From Kineococcus terrestris (GTDB taxonomy: Bacteria; Actinomycetota; Actinomycetes; Actinomycetales; Kineococcaceae), in NCBI RefSeq assembly GCF_041020765.1, contig NZ_JBEUEJ010000022.1: DNA of 64,000 bases. One strand, written 5' to 3'. Under the pieces are notes generated by a model. The model was given only the letters and a program-made list of their open reading frames with translations, was not told where the DNA came from and did no database searches. The position numbers were made by a program, and so were the translations under genes. The stretch's first letter is position 1, and every line of letters begins with the position of its first letter. This document shows, one piece after another, positions 17,306-25,681 of this stretch.

Positions 17306-17333
17306 CGGACCGCCGGGGCTGACGGACCGCCGG
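17294..17333 (+). repeat. 17-bp tandem duplication over a stop codon
   Basis: CGCCGGGGCTGACGGAC occurs twice head-to-tail (17294-17310 and 17311-17327), followed by a partial third copy CGCCGG. The first copy contains the TGA stop of the preceding glycosyltransferase. It looks like a recent slippage duplication. Confidence 0.8.
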
Positions 17334-17338
17334 CGGCG

Positions 17339-18049
17339 TCAGGACGTGGTGGTGCCGGTGGACCCGTCGCCGGTGGGCCCGTCCGTGCCGGAGCCCTCCC
17401 CGTCGTCGGCGTCCTGGTCGCCGGGGCTCTGCCCAGGACCCGCCGTGCCGCCGTCGGCGCACGCGCGCTGCACCTCGGACTGCAACCGCTCCTGCGCCTG
17501 GACCACGGCCGTGCCCGTCTCCGGGTCGCCGGCCACGCCCTCGGTGGCGGTGGCCAGGTCCTCGCCGGCCCGCGCGAGCGCGTCGCGGGAGCCGTCGCCG
17601 TAGTCGACCTCGCCGACGGCGGCGGCCACCTGCTCGTAGTACTCCAGGACGCGCTGCGCGTCGCCGGTCAGCTCCGGCGGGACGGCCTCGGCCAGGGCGC
17701 TGTAGTAGGCGGGGCCCTCGGTCGTGGTCACGAGGGCGTAGACCGTCTGCGCCCGGGGGTCGCCGCGGCCGATGCCCAGCTCGTCCAGCCGCGCGCTGTA
17801 GGCGTCGTCGAGCCCCTGCTGGGCCTCCTGCGCGGCCGCGCAGTCGACACCGCCCTCCCCGTCCGCGCCGGGGGTCCCCGTGGGGGAGTCCGGCGGCGGG
17901 GTGGTGCTCGTCGTGCTCGCGGGCGCGGTCGTCGTGGTGGGGGCCGCGGGGGAGTCCGGGTCGCCCGACCCGCAGCCGGCGGCGAGCACCGCGGCGGCCA
18001 GCACCGCCCCCGCGCGGGAGCCGCTCCGCACCGCGCCGCGCCGCCTCAC
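17339..18049 (-). CDS. Secreted lipoprotein, unknown function
   Basis: The 236-aa product has a lipoprotein signal (basic VRRRGAVRSGSRAG, hydrophobic segment, lipobox LAAGC), then a long Ser/Thr/Pro/Ala-rich linker. A helical domain (residues about 80-200) follows, with several conserved-looking Tyr/Ala/Glu positions (YSALAEAVPPELTGDAQRVL, YYEQVAAAVGEVDYG). The tail is Gly/Asp/Thr-rich. A -10-like TAGCGT (minus 18062-18057) is 7 nt before the GTG at 18049, supporting this start over the GTG at 18058. The family is not recognised. Confidence 0.75.
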   Translation of the reverse strand: MRRRGAVRSGSRAGAVLAAAVLAAGCGSGDPDSPAAPTTTTAPASTTSTTPPPDSPTGTPGADGEGGVDCAAAQEAQQGLDDAYSARLDELGIGRGDPRAQTVYALVTTTEGPAYYSALAEAVPPELTGDAQRVLEYYEQVAAAVGEVDYGDGSRDALARAGEDLATATEGVAGDPETGTAVVQAQERLQSEVQRACADGGTAGPGQSPGDQDADDGEGSGTDGPTGDGSTGTTTS

Positions 18050-18093
18050 CCCGGGCACGCTACACCGGGCCCCGCGCACCCGCCCCCCGCCGC

Positions 18094-18762
18094 TCAGCCG
18101 GTGAGGGAGAGCCCGTCCTCGGCGTCGTGCGAGCCCGTGACCAGGAACATCACCGACTTGGCGACCGAGACGGCGTGGTCGGCGTAGCGCTCGTAGTAGC
18201 GGCTGAGCAGGGTGAGGTCGACGGCCACCTCGGTGGGGTGCTGCCACTTGCGCGAGAGCAGCATCTCGAACACCTGCCGGTGCAGGTTGTCCATCTCGTC
18301 GTCGTCGAGCTCCATGGCCGCGGCCAGCTCCACGTCGCGCGAGGCGATGACGCTGCCGGCCTTGGCCACGATGCGCTCGGCGACCTGGCCCATCTGCAGG
18401 AAGAGCGCGCGCGACTCGTCGGGCACGACGCCCGCGGGGTGGCGCAGCCGGGCCAGCTTGGCCACGTGCCGGGCCAGGTCGCCCATGCGCTCCAGGCTGT
18501 TGCTCATCCGCAGCGCGGTGACGACCACGCGCAGGTCGGTGGCCACCGGCTGCTGGCGCGCCAGCAGCTGCAGCGAGCGCTCCTCGAGGTCGCGCTGCAG
18601 GCGGTCGATCGCCTCGTCGTTGCTGATGACGGTCTCGGCCAGCTCGCGGTCGGCGTCCAGCAGGGCGGTGGTCGCCCGCCCCATCGCCGACTCGGCGAGG
18701 TGGGTCATCTCCACGAGCGTCTCGACGAGCGCGTTCAGCTCGTCGTGGAACACGTTGCGCAC
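18094..18762 (-). CDS. phoU: PhoU, negative regulator of phosphate signalling
   Basis: PhoU links the Pst transporter to the phosphate sensor kinase and represses the Pho response when Pi is plentiful. The 222-aa protein is the expected all-helical two-repeat PhoU. Each repeat carries the metal-binding E/D-x3-D pattern (RMSNSLERMGDLARHVAKLA and LLSRYYERYADHAVSVAKSV). It is divergent from senX3-regX3, with GTTCACC repeats in the shared promoter region. Confidence 0.96.
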   Translation of the reverse strand: MRNVFHDELNALVETLVEMTHLAESAMGRATTALLDADRELAETVISNDEAIDRLQRDLEERSLQLLARQQPVATDLRVVVTALRMSNSLERMGDLARHVAKLARLRHPAGVVPDESRALFLQMGQVAERIVAKAGSVIASRDVELAAAMELDDDEMDNLHRQVFEMLLSRKWQHPTEVAVDLTLLSRYYERYADHAVSVAKSVMFLVTGSHDAEDGLSLTG

Positions 18763-18835
18763 GGGTCTCCTCCTGCGTCACCGGCGTGCGGGCAGGGCGC
18801 GGTGCGGCCGCGCCCGCTCCAGCGTCGCAGCCGGG

Positions 18836-18864
18836 GGTGAACGCCCGCCACCGCGCGGGTGAAC
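18836..18864 (-). promoter_or_regulatory. PHO-box-like repeats between phoU and senX3
   Basis: GGTGAAC (plus strand) at 18836 and 18858 are exactly 22 bp (two 11-bp units) apart; the middle slot at 18847 is degenerate (GCCACCG). On the minus strand they read as GTTCACC direct repeats oriented toward phoU, 74-102 bp upstream of its start. This suggests RegX3 autoregulation of phoU and perhaps of senX3-regX3. Confidence 0.6.
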
Positions 18865-18936
18865 AGTGCCGGGCGCGGCGGCCCGCCGCGTCCCGGCGGG
18901 CCGGGAGCGGTTGCGCCGCGCACGTAGTCTGGGACC

Positions 18937-20211
18937 GTGCTGGCGGACCTGTCCACGTCGATCGCCGCGGTGGTCGGCGTGCTGACGGGCGCCGGGGCCG
19001 TCCTCGCCTTCCGGATCAGCGAGCGCTCCCAGCGCGCGGCCGACCCCGAGCCGTCCCGGCCCGGCCTGCCGCCCGGCGTCAGCGACGTCCTGCTCGCGCT
19101 GCGCTCCTCCGCCGTGGTCCTGGACGCCGACGACGAGGTCGTGCGGGCCAGCGCCGCGGCCTACTCGGCCGGCGTGGTCACCGGCCGCGACCTGGCCAGC
19201 CCCGACCTGCGGGACATGGTGCGCCGCTGCCGGCGCGACGGGCTGGTCCGCGAGGCGGAGGTGGAGCTGGCGGGCGGCCTGGGCCGGCCCTCGGCGGTGG
19301 TGCTGGCCCGGGTGTCCCCGCTGGGCGGGCACCACGTGCTGCTGCTGCTGGAGGACCGCACCGAGGCCCGTCGCGTGGAGGCGGTGCGCCGCGACTTCGT
19401 CGCCAACGTCAGCCACGAGCTGAAGACGCCCGTGGGCGCCCTGTCGCTGCTGTCGGAGGCCGTCGAGGACGCGGCCGACGACCCGGACGCGGTGCGGCAC
19501 TTCTCCCAGCGGATGCGCCGGGAGTCGATCCGGCTGACCCAGCTGGTGCAGGAGATCATTGACCTGTCGCGGCTGCAGGCCAGCACGCGCATCGTGGAGC
19601 CGGCGCTGCTGGACGTGGACGCCCTGGTCGCCGAGGCCGTGGACCGCACCGGCAGCGTCTGCCAGCAGCGCGAGTCGGTGGTCGTGGTGGCGGGGGAGCG
19701 CGGCGCGCAGGTCGTGGGCGACCGCGAGCTCGTCATCACCGCCGTGCGCAACCTCGTGCACAACGCCCTGGCCTACTCCCCGGAGCGCAGCAAGGTCGTC
19801 GTGGAGGTGCGGCGCACGGTGGACGCCGAGACGGGCGCCCGCACGGTCGACGTCGCGGTCTCCGACCGCGGCGTCGGCATCAGCCCCGCGGACCTCGAGC
19901 GCATCTTCGAGCGCTTCTACCGCGTCGACCCGGCCCGCTCGCGCCTGACCGGCGGCACGGGGCTGGGCCTGTCCATCGTCAAGCACGTCGCCGGCAACCA
20001 CGGCGGTGACGTGCGGGTGTGGAGCGTGGAGGGCGAGGGCTCGACCTTCACCCTGCGCCTGCCCGACGCGACGGGGCGCCAGGCGCCGGGGGCTCCCGGC
20101 GCCGCGGGCACCCCGCGCCCCCTCGACGAACCGCTGCGGGCGTCCGCCCGCGGCGGCTCCCGCGCTCCGGCGGACCCGTCGGAGAACCCTTCCCTGGAGG
20201 CACGTCCGTGA
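18937..20211 (+). CDS. senX3: Phosphate sensor histidine kinase SenX3
   Basis: This is the sensor kinase that phosphorylates RegX3 under phosphate limitation. The 424-aa protein has one N-terminal membrane helix (residues about 8-26), a PAS-like domain (50-140), the H-box FVANVSHELKTP (His160), N-box NLVHNALAYS, and G-boxes DRGVGIS and GGTGLGLSIVKHV. The tail of about 40 aa is Pro/Ala-rich. The -10-like TAGTCT (18925-18930) lies 6 nt before the GTG, so the transcript is probably leaderless. Only one membrane helix is apparent. Confidence 0.94.
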   Translation: MLADLSTSIAAVVGVLTGAGAVLAFRISERSQRAADPEPSRPGLPPGVSDVLLALRSSAVVLDADDEVVRASAAAYSAGVVTGRDLASPDLRDMVRRCRRDGLVREAEVELAGGLGRPSAVVLARVSPLGGHHVLLLLEDRTEARRVEAVRRDFVANVSHELKTPVGALSLLSEAVEDAADDPDAVRHFSQRMRRESIRLTQLVQEIIDLSRLQASTRIVEPALLDVDALVAEAVDRTGSVCQQRESVVVVAGERGAQVVGDRELVITAVRNLVHNALAYSPERSKVVVEVRRTVDAETGARTVDVAVSDRGVGISPADLERIFERFYRVDPARSRLTGGTGLGLSIVKHVAGNHGGDVRVWSVEGEGSTFTLRLPDATGRQAPGAPGAAGTPRPLDEPLRASARGGSRAPADPSENPSLEARP

Positions 20212-20888
20212 CGCGGATCCTGGTGGTGGAGGACGAGGAGTCCTTCTCCGACCCCCTGTCCTACCTGCTGCGGCGGGAGGGGTACGACGTGGCCGTGACG
20301 GACACCGGGCCCGCCGCCCTCGACGAGTTCGACAAGGCCGGCGCGGACCTGGTGCTCCTGGACCTCATGCTGCCCGGCCTGCCGGGCACCGAGGTGTGCC
20401 GGCAGCTGCGGACCCGCTCCAGCGTGCCGGTGATCATGCTGACCGCGAAGGACTCGGAGATCGACAAGGTGGTGGGCCTGGAGATCGGCGCCGACGACTA
20501 CGTCACCAAGCCGTACTCCTCGCGCGAGCTGCTGGCCCGCGTCCGGGCGGTGCTGCGCCGCGGCGCCGAGCCGGAGGACCTGGTGCAGACCACGGTCGAG
20601 GCCGGCCCGGTGCGGATGGACGTGGACCGGCACGTGGTGACGGTCCACGGCGAGCAGGTCCCGCTGCCGCTGAAGGAGTTCGAGCTGCTGGAGCTGCTGC
20701 TGCGCAACGCCGGCCGCGTGCTGACGCGCGTGCAGCTCATCGACCGCGTGTGGGGCTCGGACTACGTGGGGGACACCAAGACCCTCGACGTCCACGTCAA
20801 GCGGCTGCGCGCCAAGATCGAGCCGGACCCGTCGAACCCGCGCTACCTGGTGACGGTGCGCGGGCTGGGCTACAAGTTCGAGGCCTGA
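20208..20888 (+). CDS. regX3: Phosphate response regulator RegX3
   Basis: This OmpR/PhoB-family activator of the phosphate regulon has 226 aa. The receiver domain has acidic residues E8/D9, phospho-acceptor Asp52 (LVLLDLMLPG), switch Thr79 and Lys101. The winged helix ends with KRLRAKIEPDPSNPRYLVTVRGLGYKFE. The GTG overlaps the senX3 stop (GTGA), with GGAGG 7 nt upstream. The likely targets in this window are pstS, ppk and phoU, from their GTTCACC-type repeats. Confidence 0.96.
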   Translation: MTRILVVEDEESFSDPLSYLLRREGYDVAVTDTGPAALDEFDKAGADLVLLDLMLPGLPGTEVCRQLRTRSSVPVIMLTAKDSEIDKVVGLEIGADDYVTKPYSSRELLARVRAVLRRGAEPEDLVQTTVEAGPVRMDVDRHVVTVHGEQVPLPLKEFELLELLLRNAGRVLTRVQLIDRVWGSDYVGDTKTLDVHVKRLRAKIEPDPSNPRYLVTVRGLGYKFEA

Positions 20889-20910
20889 GGGCGGGAGCGC
20901 CCCCGACGCG

Positions 20911-20946
20911 CGAGGGCCCGCGAGCCGGTCGGCTCGCGGGCCCTCG
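20911..20946. terminator. Bidirectional terminator after regX3
   Basis: CGAGGGCCCGCGAGCC (20911-20926), a GGTC loop, then the exact reverse complement at 20931-20946 form a perfect 16-bp stem. It lies between convergent regX3 and a lipoprotein gene, so it can stop transcription from both sides. Confidence 0.9.
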
Positions 20947-20962
20947 TCGTACGGGGGACGGC

Positions 20963-21601
20963 TCAGCCGTCGGCCTCCTCCTCGGCGATGTCGCCGTCGA
21001 GCAGGGTGCCCTCCTCGCCGAGCTCGGGGCCGCACTCGATCGGCTCCCCGGTGGCCGCGGCTGTCGCGCCGTCGGCGCCGGCCTCGGGGGTCGGCAGGAG
21101 GTTGGAGTACTCGAAGCAGGGGCGGATCACCGGGGCGTCCACCTCGATGCTCTCGCCGGCGGAGGCGAAGGTGAGGCGGATGGTCTCGCCGGGGAACTGC
21201 GGCACCTGCGGCACCTGCACCCACGCCGAGACCGCCGACTCCGGGTCGCTGGTGCCCGGCTCGCCGCCGGCGGGGGCCCCGGTGGGCGCGCCGACGGTGA
21301 CGAGCTGGCCGGCGGGCACCGAGACGGTGCCGGCCTCGCCGGTGCCGGCGGAGATGGACACGGTCGCGCCCTCCTCGCCGCTGTTGACCAGGGCGGCCGA
21401 GACCACGCCGGGCTCGTCCACGCCGGTGGCGACGACGAGCACGTTGCGCACGGCGACGTCGCCGACCTCGGTGCGCACCCCGTCGCCGGGGTTGTAGGGC
21501 CGCAGCACCGTGGGCGGGGAGAAGATCGCGCAGCCCGACAGGCCGAGCACGGCGGCGGTGAGGGCGGCGGCGGAGGCGGGCCGGTGCAGGCGGTGCTTCA
21601 C
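20963..21601 (-). CDS. Secreted lipoprotein, DUF461/copper-chaperone-like fold possible
   Basis: From the GTG at 21601 the product is 212 aa with a lipoprotein signal (VKHRLHRPASAAALTAAVLG, lipobox LSGC). A beta-rich domain follows (VGDVAVRNVLVVATGVDEPGVVSAALVNSGEEGATVSIS), resembling the PCu(A)C/DUF461-type secreted proteins often found in actinobacteria. The C-terminus is acidic and Gly/Ala-rich. No metal-binding Met/His cluster is visible, so copper binding is not supported. The long upstream in-frame extension was rejected because it overlaps the carD promoter region. Confidence 0.78.
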   Translation of the reverse strand: MKHRLHRPASAAALTAAVLGLSGCAIFSPPTVLRPYNPGDGVRTEVGDVAVRNVLVVATGVDEPGVVSAALVNSGEEGATVSISAGTGEAGTVSVPAGQLVTVGAPTGAPAGGEPGTSDPESAVSAWVQVPQVPQFPGETIRLTFASAGESIEVDAPVIRPCFEYSNLLPTPEAGADGATAAATGEPIECGPELGEEGTLLDGDIAEEEADG

Positions 21602-21808
21602 GTGGCACAGGGTAGCGGGCGCCCGCCGGCGGGGCCCGGGCGCACCGCCCGGCGCGCGGACGGTGAGCGGTGTCACGCATCCGGCGCGCCGTGCAACGCG
21701 CGCGAAAGCACGCCGCCGGGCGCCTGTCAAGGCCCAGAGCGGCCCCTCGCAAGCCTCTGACCTGCGCAAACGCCGGGCGCGACGCTGCCGGGGCCCGTCG
21801 GGGCGTGG

Positions 21809-21814
21809 TAACCT
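21809..21814 (+). promoter_or_regulatory. Probable -10 box of carD
   Basis: TAACCT preceded by GG (extended -10-like) lies 25 nt before the carD ATG, with an AAAGGGG ribosome-binding site between. No convincing -35 is visible. The interval 21602-21839 holds no other feature that I can support. Confidence 0.4.
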
Positions 21815-21839
21815 GGGGACAGGGAAAGGGGTTGCTTCT

Positions 21840-22322
21840 ATGGCTTTCACGGTCGGCGAAACGGTCGTCTACCCCCACCACGGGGCCGCACTGATCGAGG
21901 AGATCAAGACCCGGACCATCAAGGGCGAGGACAAGCTCTACCTGGTCCTCAAGGTCGCCCAGGGCGACCTGACGATCGAGGTGCCCGCCGAGAACGTCGA
22001 CCTCGTGGGTGTCCGCGACGTCGTCGGGCGCGAGGGCCTCGACAAGGTCTTCTCGGTGCTGCGCACCCCGTACGCGGAGGAGCCGACCAACTGGTCGCGC
22101 CGCTACAAGGCCAACCTGGAGAAGCTCGCCTCGGGCGACGTCGTCAAGGTCGCCGAGGTCGTGCGCGACCTGTGGCGCCGCGACCAGGACCGCGGCCTGT
22201 CCGCCGGCGAGAAGCGCATGCTGGCCAAGGCCCGCCAGATCCTCGTCTCCGAGCTGGCGCTGGCGGAGAACACCAACGAGGACAAGGCCGAGTCCCTGCT
22301 CGACGAGGTCCTCGCCTCCTGA
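21840..22322 (+). CDS. carD: CarD, RNA polymerase-binding transcription factor
   Basis: CarD binds the RNA polymerase beta subunit and stabilises open complexes at rRNA and housekeeping promoters. The 160-aa protein starts MAFTVGETVVYPHHGAALIEEI, the RNAP-interacting Tudor-like domain, and ends with the helical DNA-binding domain including NWSRRYKANLEKLASGD and LSAGEKRMLAKARQIL. It heads the carD-ispD-ispF group found in many actinobacteria. Confidence 0.97.
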   Translation: MAFTVGETVVYPHHGAALIEEIKTRTIKGEDKLYLVLKVAQGDLTIEVPAENVDLVGVRDVVGREGLDKVFSVLRTPYAEEPTNWSRRYKANLEKLASGDVVKVAEVVRDLWRRDQDRGLSAGEKRMLAKARQILVSELALAENTNEDKAESLLDEVLAS

Positions 22323-23020
22323 GGTCCGCACTGGTCGTCCCGGCCGCCGGCCGGGGCGACCGCCTCGGTCTGGGCCGGCCCAAGGCGCTCGTCGACCTGG
22401 CCGGCCGTCCGCTGCTCGTCCACGCCCTGGAGCGCGCCCGCGCCTCCGGGGTCGTGGACGTGGTCGTCGTCGTGGCCCCGCCCGCCGGCTGCGAGGTGGT
22501 CCGCTCCGCGCTGGCGGGCCTGGACCTGCCCGACCTGCGGGTCGTGGAGGGCGGCCGCGAGCGCCAGGACTCGGTGCGCGCCGGGCTGGTGGCGCTGCCC
22601 GACGACGTGGACGTCGTGCTGGTGCACGACGCCGCCCGCTGCCTGACGCCGCCCGGCGTCTTCACCGCCGTGGTCGCCGCCGTGCGCGCCGGGGCCGTGG
22701 CCGTCGTGCCGGTCCTGCCGGTCAGCGACACCGTCAAGCGGGTCGCCGGCGACGTGGTCGTGGAGACCGTCGACCGCCGTGAGCTGGCCGCCGTCCAGAC
22801 GCCGCAGGGCTTCGCGCCCGGGCCGCTGCTGCGCGCCCACGAGGCGGCCGCCGGGGCCGCGCCGGCCACCGACGACGCGGGGATGCTCGAGGCGCTGGGC
22901 CACCCGGTGCGCACGGTCCCCGGTGACGACCTCGCCTTCAAGGTGACCCGCCCGCTGGACCTCGTCCTGGCCGAGGCCGTCCTGGCCGGCGGTCCCGTCC
23001 CCGCCCGGGCGGCGCGGTGA
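22319..23020 (+). CDS. ispD: 2-C-methyl-D-erythritol 4-phosphate cytidylyltransferase
   Basis: This MEP-pathway enzyme makes CDP-methylerythritol for isoprenoids. The nucleotide-binding signature (VVPAAGRGDRLG...PKAL), VLVHDAARCLTP and AVQTPQGF are typical. The protein is about 233 aa. Between the carD stop and the conserved VVPAAG there is no ATG, GTG or TTG in frame. The likeliest start is CTG at 22319, which overlaps the carD TGA as CTGA. The nearest canonical in-frame start, GTG 22172, would add 49 Arg/Pro-rich residues read inside carD. Confidence 0.9.
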   Translation: MRSALVVPAAGRGDRLGLGRPKALVDLAGRPLLVHALERARASGVVDVVVVVAPPAGCEVVRSALAGLDLPDLRVVEGGRERQDSVRAGLVALPDDVDVVLVHDAARCLTPPGVFTAVVAAVRAGAVAVVPVLPVSDTVKRVAGDVVVETVDRRELAAVQTPQGFAPGPLLRAHEAAAGAAPATDDAGMLEALGHPVRTVPGDDLAFKVTRPLDLVLAEAVLAGGPVPARAAR

Positions 23021-23499
23021 GCGCCCTGCCCCGGGTGGGCACCGGTCTGGACGTGCACCCGCTCGTGCCCGGGCGCCCCTGCTGGATCGCGGGGCTGCTG
23101 TGGCCGGACGAGCCCGCCGGCCCCGCCGGGCACTCCGACGGCGACGTGGCCGCGCACGCCTGCTGCGACGCGCTCTTCGCCGCCGCCGGGCTGGGTGACC
23201 TGGGCGCCCACTTCGGCACGGCCCGCCCCGAGTTCGCCGGCGCCTCGGGTGCCCGGCTGCTCGCCGAGGCCGCGCGGCTGGTCCGGGAGGCCGGCTACGA
23301 GATCGGCAACGTGTCGGTGCAGGTCGTCGGCAACCGGCCGAGGATCGGCGCGCGGCGGGCCGAGGCCGAGGCCGCCCTGTCCGCCGCGTGCGGGGCGCCC
23401 GTCGCCGTCGCGGGCACCACGACGGACGGTCTGGGGCTGACCGGCCGCGGCGAGGGCGTCGCCGCCCTCGCCACGGCCCTGGTCGTCGCCCGCGGCTGA
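23017..23499 (+). CDS. ispF: 2-C-methyl-D-erythritol 2,4-cyclodiphosphate synthase
   Basis: This MEP-pathway enzyme works directly after IspD and IspE. The 160-aa protein has the metal-binding GLDVHPL motif, GHSDGDVAAHACCDAL, and the C-terminal TTDGLGLTGRGEG loop. Its GTG overlaps the ispD stop (GTGA). It converges on the next gene with only 6 bp between stops and no visible terminator. Confidence 0.96.
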   Translation: MSALPRVGTGLDVHPLVPGRPCWIAGLLWPDEPAGPAGHSDGDVAAHACCDALFAAAGLGDLGAHFGTARPEFAGASGARLLAEAARLVREAGYEIGNVSVQVVGNRPRIGARRAEAEAALSAACGAPVAVAGTTTDGLGLTGRGEGVAALATALVVARG

Positions 23500-23505
23500 G
23501 GTGCC

Positions 23506-24912
23506 TCAGTCCTCGGGGTCGGGGCGCGGCGCCGCGCCCGCCGGCCGCTCCTGCCCGGGCGCCGGCGCAGCCGCCCCGACCGGCGCCGGCTCGACCGCCC
23601 CCGGGACGTCGCTGGCACCGCTCAGCGGGCCCGTCTCGTCGGGGTCGGGGACCAGCTGGCTGCGCAGGTAGCGCAGCGTCACCGTGATGATGGCGATGAC
23701 CGGGACGGCCAGGAAGGCCCCGACGATCCCGAAGAGCGTGCCGCCGATCGTGACGGAGCTGAGGACCACCACGGGGTGCAGGGCGAGCGTCCTGCCGACG
23801 AGGAACGGCTGCAGGACGTTGCTCTCCAGCTGCTGCACGAGCAGCACGATGCCCAGCACGATGAGCGCCTGGACCCAGCCGAGCGTCACGAGGGCGATGA
23901 GCACGGCGAGGATGCCGGTGACGATCGCCCCGACGATGGGGATGAACCCGGCGAAGAAGATGAGCACGGCCAGCGGCAGCCACAGCGGCACGCCGACGAT
24001 GAGCAGGCCGAGCCCGATGAAGACGGCGTCGACGAGGGCGACGGCCGCCTGGGACATGATGTAGCCGCGCAGGGTCTCCCACAGGCGGCCGCCGAGCTGC
24101 TCGGCGTGCTTGTGCGTGCCGGCGTCGAGCCAGCGGCGCGACCACGGCAGCATCTTGTCGCCGCCGGAGAGCACGAAGAAGGTCAGCACCAGCGCCAGGA
24201 CGGCGGTGATGATGCCGGACCCGATGCTGGCCCCGACGGTGCTGACCCCGCCCACGACGGTCAGCGCGATGTTCTGCGCGTTGTTCTGCAGCTCGGTGAT
24301 GCCCTGGTCGACGAGGTTCCCGATCTCGTCGTTGGCCAGGTTCAGGGGCGGGCCGGTGATGAACCCCTGCAGGCTGTCCAGGCCCGCGATGGCCGAGTCG
24401 GCGATCTCCTCGGTCTGCCCGGCGATGTTCGGGATGAGCGCGGCGAAGAGCCCGCCGACCGCCACGAGCAGGGCGAGCAGGGCCACGAGGGCGGCCAGGG
24501 CCCGCGGCAGGACCGCCCGCAGCACGTGGGCCAGCGGCCACAGCACGGCGGACAGCAGCAGGGCCAGCACCAGGGGCAGGATCAGCGACCACCCGCGGGC
24601 CAGCAGCCAGATCAGCGCGGCGACGGCCACGCCCAGGATCAGCAGCCGCAGGGCCCAGCGGGAGGCCTCCGTGATGCCCCGGCCGAGGACGGCCCCGGCG
24701 TTGACGTGCTGGGGCAGCGGCTGCTCCGGGGGCTGGTGCGGCCGCTCGGTGCCCTCCTCGTGGACCTCGCGCTGCCTGGCCGCGCGGATCCGGCTCAGGC
24801 GCGCCTGCTGCTCGGCGAACGGACGGCGGCGCAGGCGGCCTCCGGGTGGTGGTTCGGGGGAACGGACGTCCTCCGCTCGCTCGCTCACGGGTGGTTCGGG
24901 CTGGTCGCTCAC
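23506..24912 (-). CDS. AI-2E family (YdjX/PerM-type) transporter
   Basis: The 468-aa membrane protein has eight predicted helices in the AI-2E exporter/PerM pattern. A charged N-terminal region of about 80 aa comes first, then helices around LLILGVAVAALIWLLA and LALLLSAVLWPLAHVL. A periplasmic-type loop follows, then the conserved C-terminal core GFIPIVGAIVTGILAVLIAL and LQPFLVGRTLALHPVVVL. Family members export small molecules or ions; the substrate is unknown. Confidence 0.9.
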   Translation of the reverse strand: MSDQPEPPVSERAEDVRSPEPPPGGRLRRRPFAEQQARLSRIRAARQREVHEEGTERPHQPPEQPLPQHVNAGAVLGRGITEASRWALRLLILGVAVAALIWLLARGWSLILPLVLALLLSAVLWPLAHVLRAVLPRALAALVALLALLVAVGGLFAALIPNIAGQTEEIADSAIAGLDSLQGFITGPPLNLANDEIGNLVDQGITELQNNAQNIALTVVGGVSTVGASIGSGIITAVLALVLTFFVLSGGDKMLPWSRRWLDAGTHKHAEQLGGRLWETLRGYIMSQAAVALVDAVFIGLGLLIVGVPLWLPLAVLIFFAGFIPIVGAIVTGILAVLIALVTLGWVQALIVLGIVLLVQQLESNVLQPFLVGRTLALHPVVVLSSVTIGGTLFGIVGAFLAVPVIAIITVTLRYLRSQLVPDPDETGPLSGASDVPGAVEPAPVGAAAPAPGQERPAGAAPRPDPED

Positions 24913-25036
24913 GCGGGGATGCTGTCAGCAACGATCCGTGGCGGCTATCCAGAACCCCACCGCGCGGGCGCCCGGCACCGACCGGCGGGGGCCCGCGCCG
25001 CCGCCGGAGCCCGGTCGGCGCGCCCTCCCGGAGCGG

Positions 25037-25681
25037 TCAGTGCCCGCGGTCCAGCCACTCCTGCAGGTGCGGGGCCTCGTCGCCGATCGTGGTGCTCTCG
25101 CCGTGGCCGGTGAGCACGCGGGTCTCCGGCGGCAGGACGAGCAGCACGTCGCGGATCGAGGCGGTGATCGTCCCGAAGCTGGAGAAGGAGCGGCCCGTGG
25201 CGCCGGGCCCGCCGGCGAACAGGGTGTCGCCGGTGAAGACCGTCCCCAGCTGCGGCGCGTAGACGCACACCGAGCCGGGTGTGTGGCCGGGGGTGTGCAG
25301 GACGTGCAGGTCCGTGCCGGCGACGGTGACGACCTCGCCGTGCGACAGGTCGGTCGTCGCCGCGCCGTCCGGGTGGGTCAGCCGCCACACCTCGCGGTCG
25401 GCCGGGTGCAGCAGGACGGGCACCGGGTGCCCCGGAGCGGAGAACCGCTGCGCCAGCTCCGGGGCGCGCCGGACGTGGTCGTCGTGGGCGTGGGTGGCCA
25501 GCACCGCCAGCAGGCGCCGCCCGCCGACGACGGCGGCGATGGCGTCCACGTCGTGCGGGGCGTCCAGGACGACGCACTCGCGGTCGTCGCCGACGACCCA
25601 GACGTTGTTGTCGACGTCGAACGTCTGCCCGTCGAGGCTGAAGGTGCCGGAGGTGACCAGGTGGTCGACGCGCGCGCTCAC
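25037..25681 (-). CDS. Metallo-beta-lactamase-fold hydrolase (mycothiol/formaldehyde-linked)
   Basis: The 214-aa protein has the MBL zinc signature THAHDDH, then HTPGHTPGSV and TGDTLFAGG. Its GTG overlaps the mscR stop (GTGA). In mycobacteria mscR (Rv2259) is followed by a similar MBL gene (Rv2260), so it probably hydrolyses a mycothiol thioester such as S-formylmycothiol. That substrate is inferred from context, not seen. Confidence 0.88.
   Translation of the reverse strand: MSARVDHLVTSGTFSLDGQTFDVDNNVWVVGDDRECVVLDAPHDVDAIAAVVGGRRLLAVLATHAHDDHVRRAPELAQRFSAPGHPVPVLLHPADREVWRLTHPDGAATTDLSHGEVVTVAGTDLHVLHTPGHTPGSVCVYAPQLGTVFTGDTLFAGGPGATGRSFSSFGTITASIRDVLLVLPPETRVLTGHGESTTIGDEAPHLQEWLDRGH

Noticed and set aside
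20963..21601. Copper chaperone (PCu(A)C) function
   Set aside because: No His/Met copper-binding cluster is visible, so only a generic secreted lipoprotein is supported.
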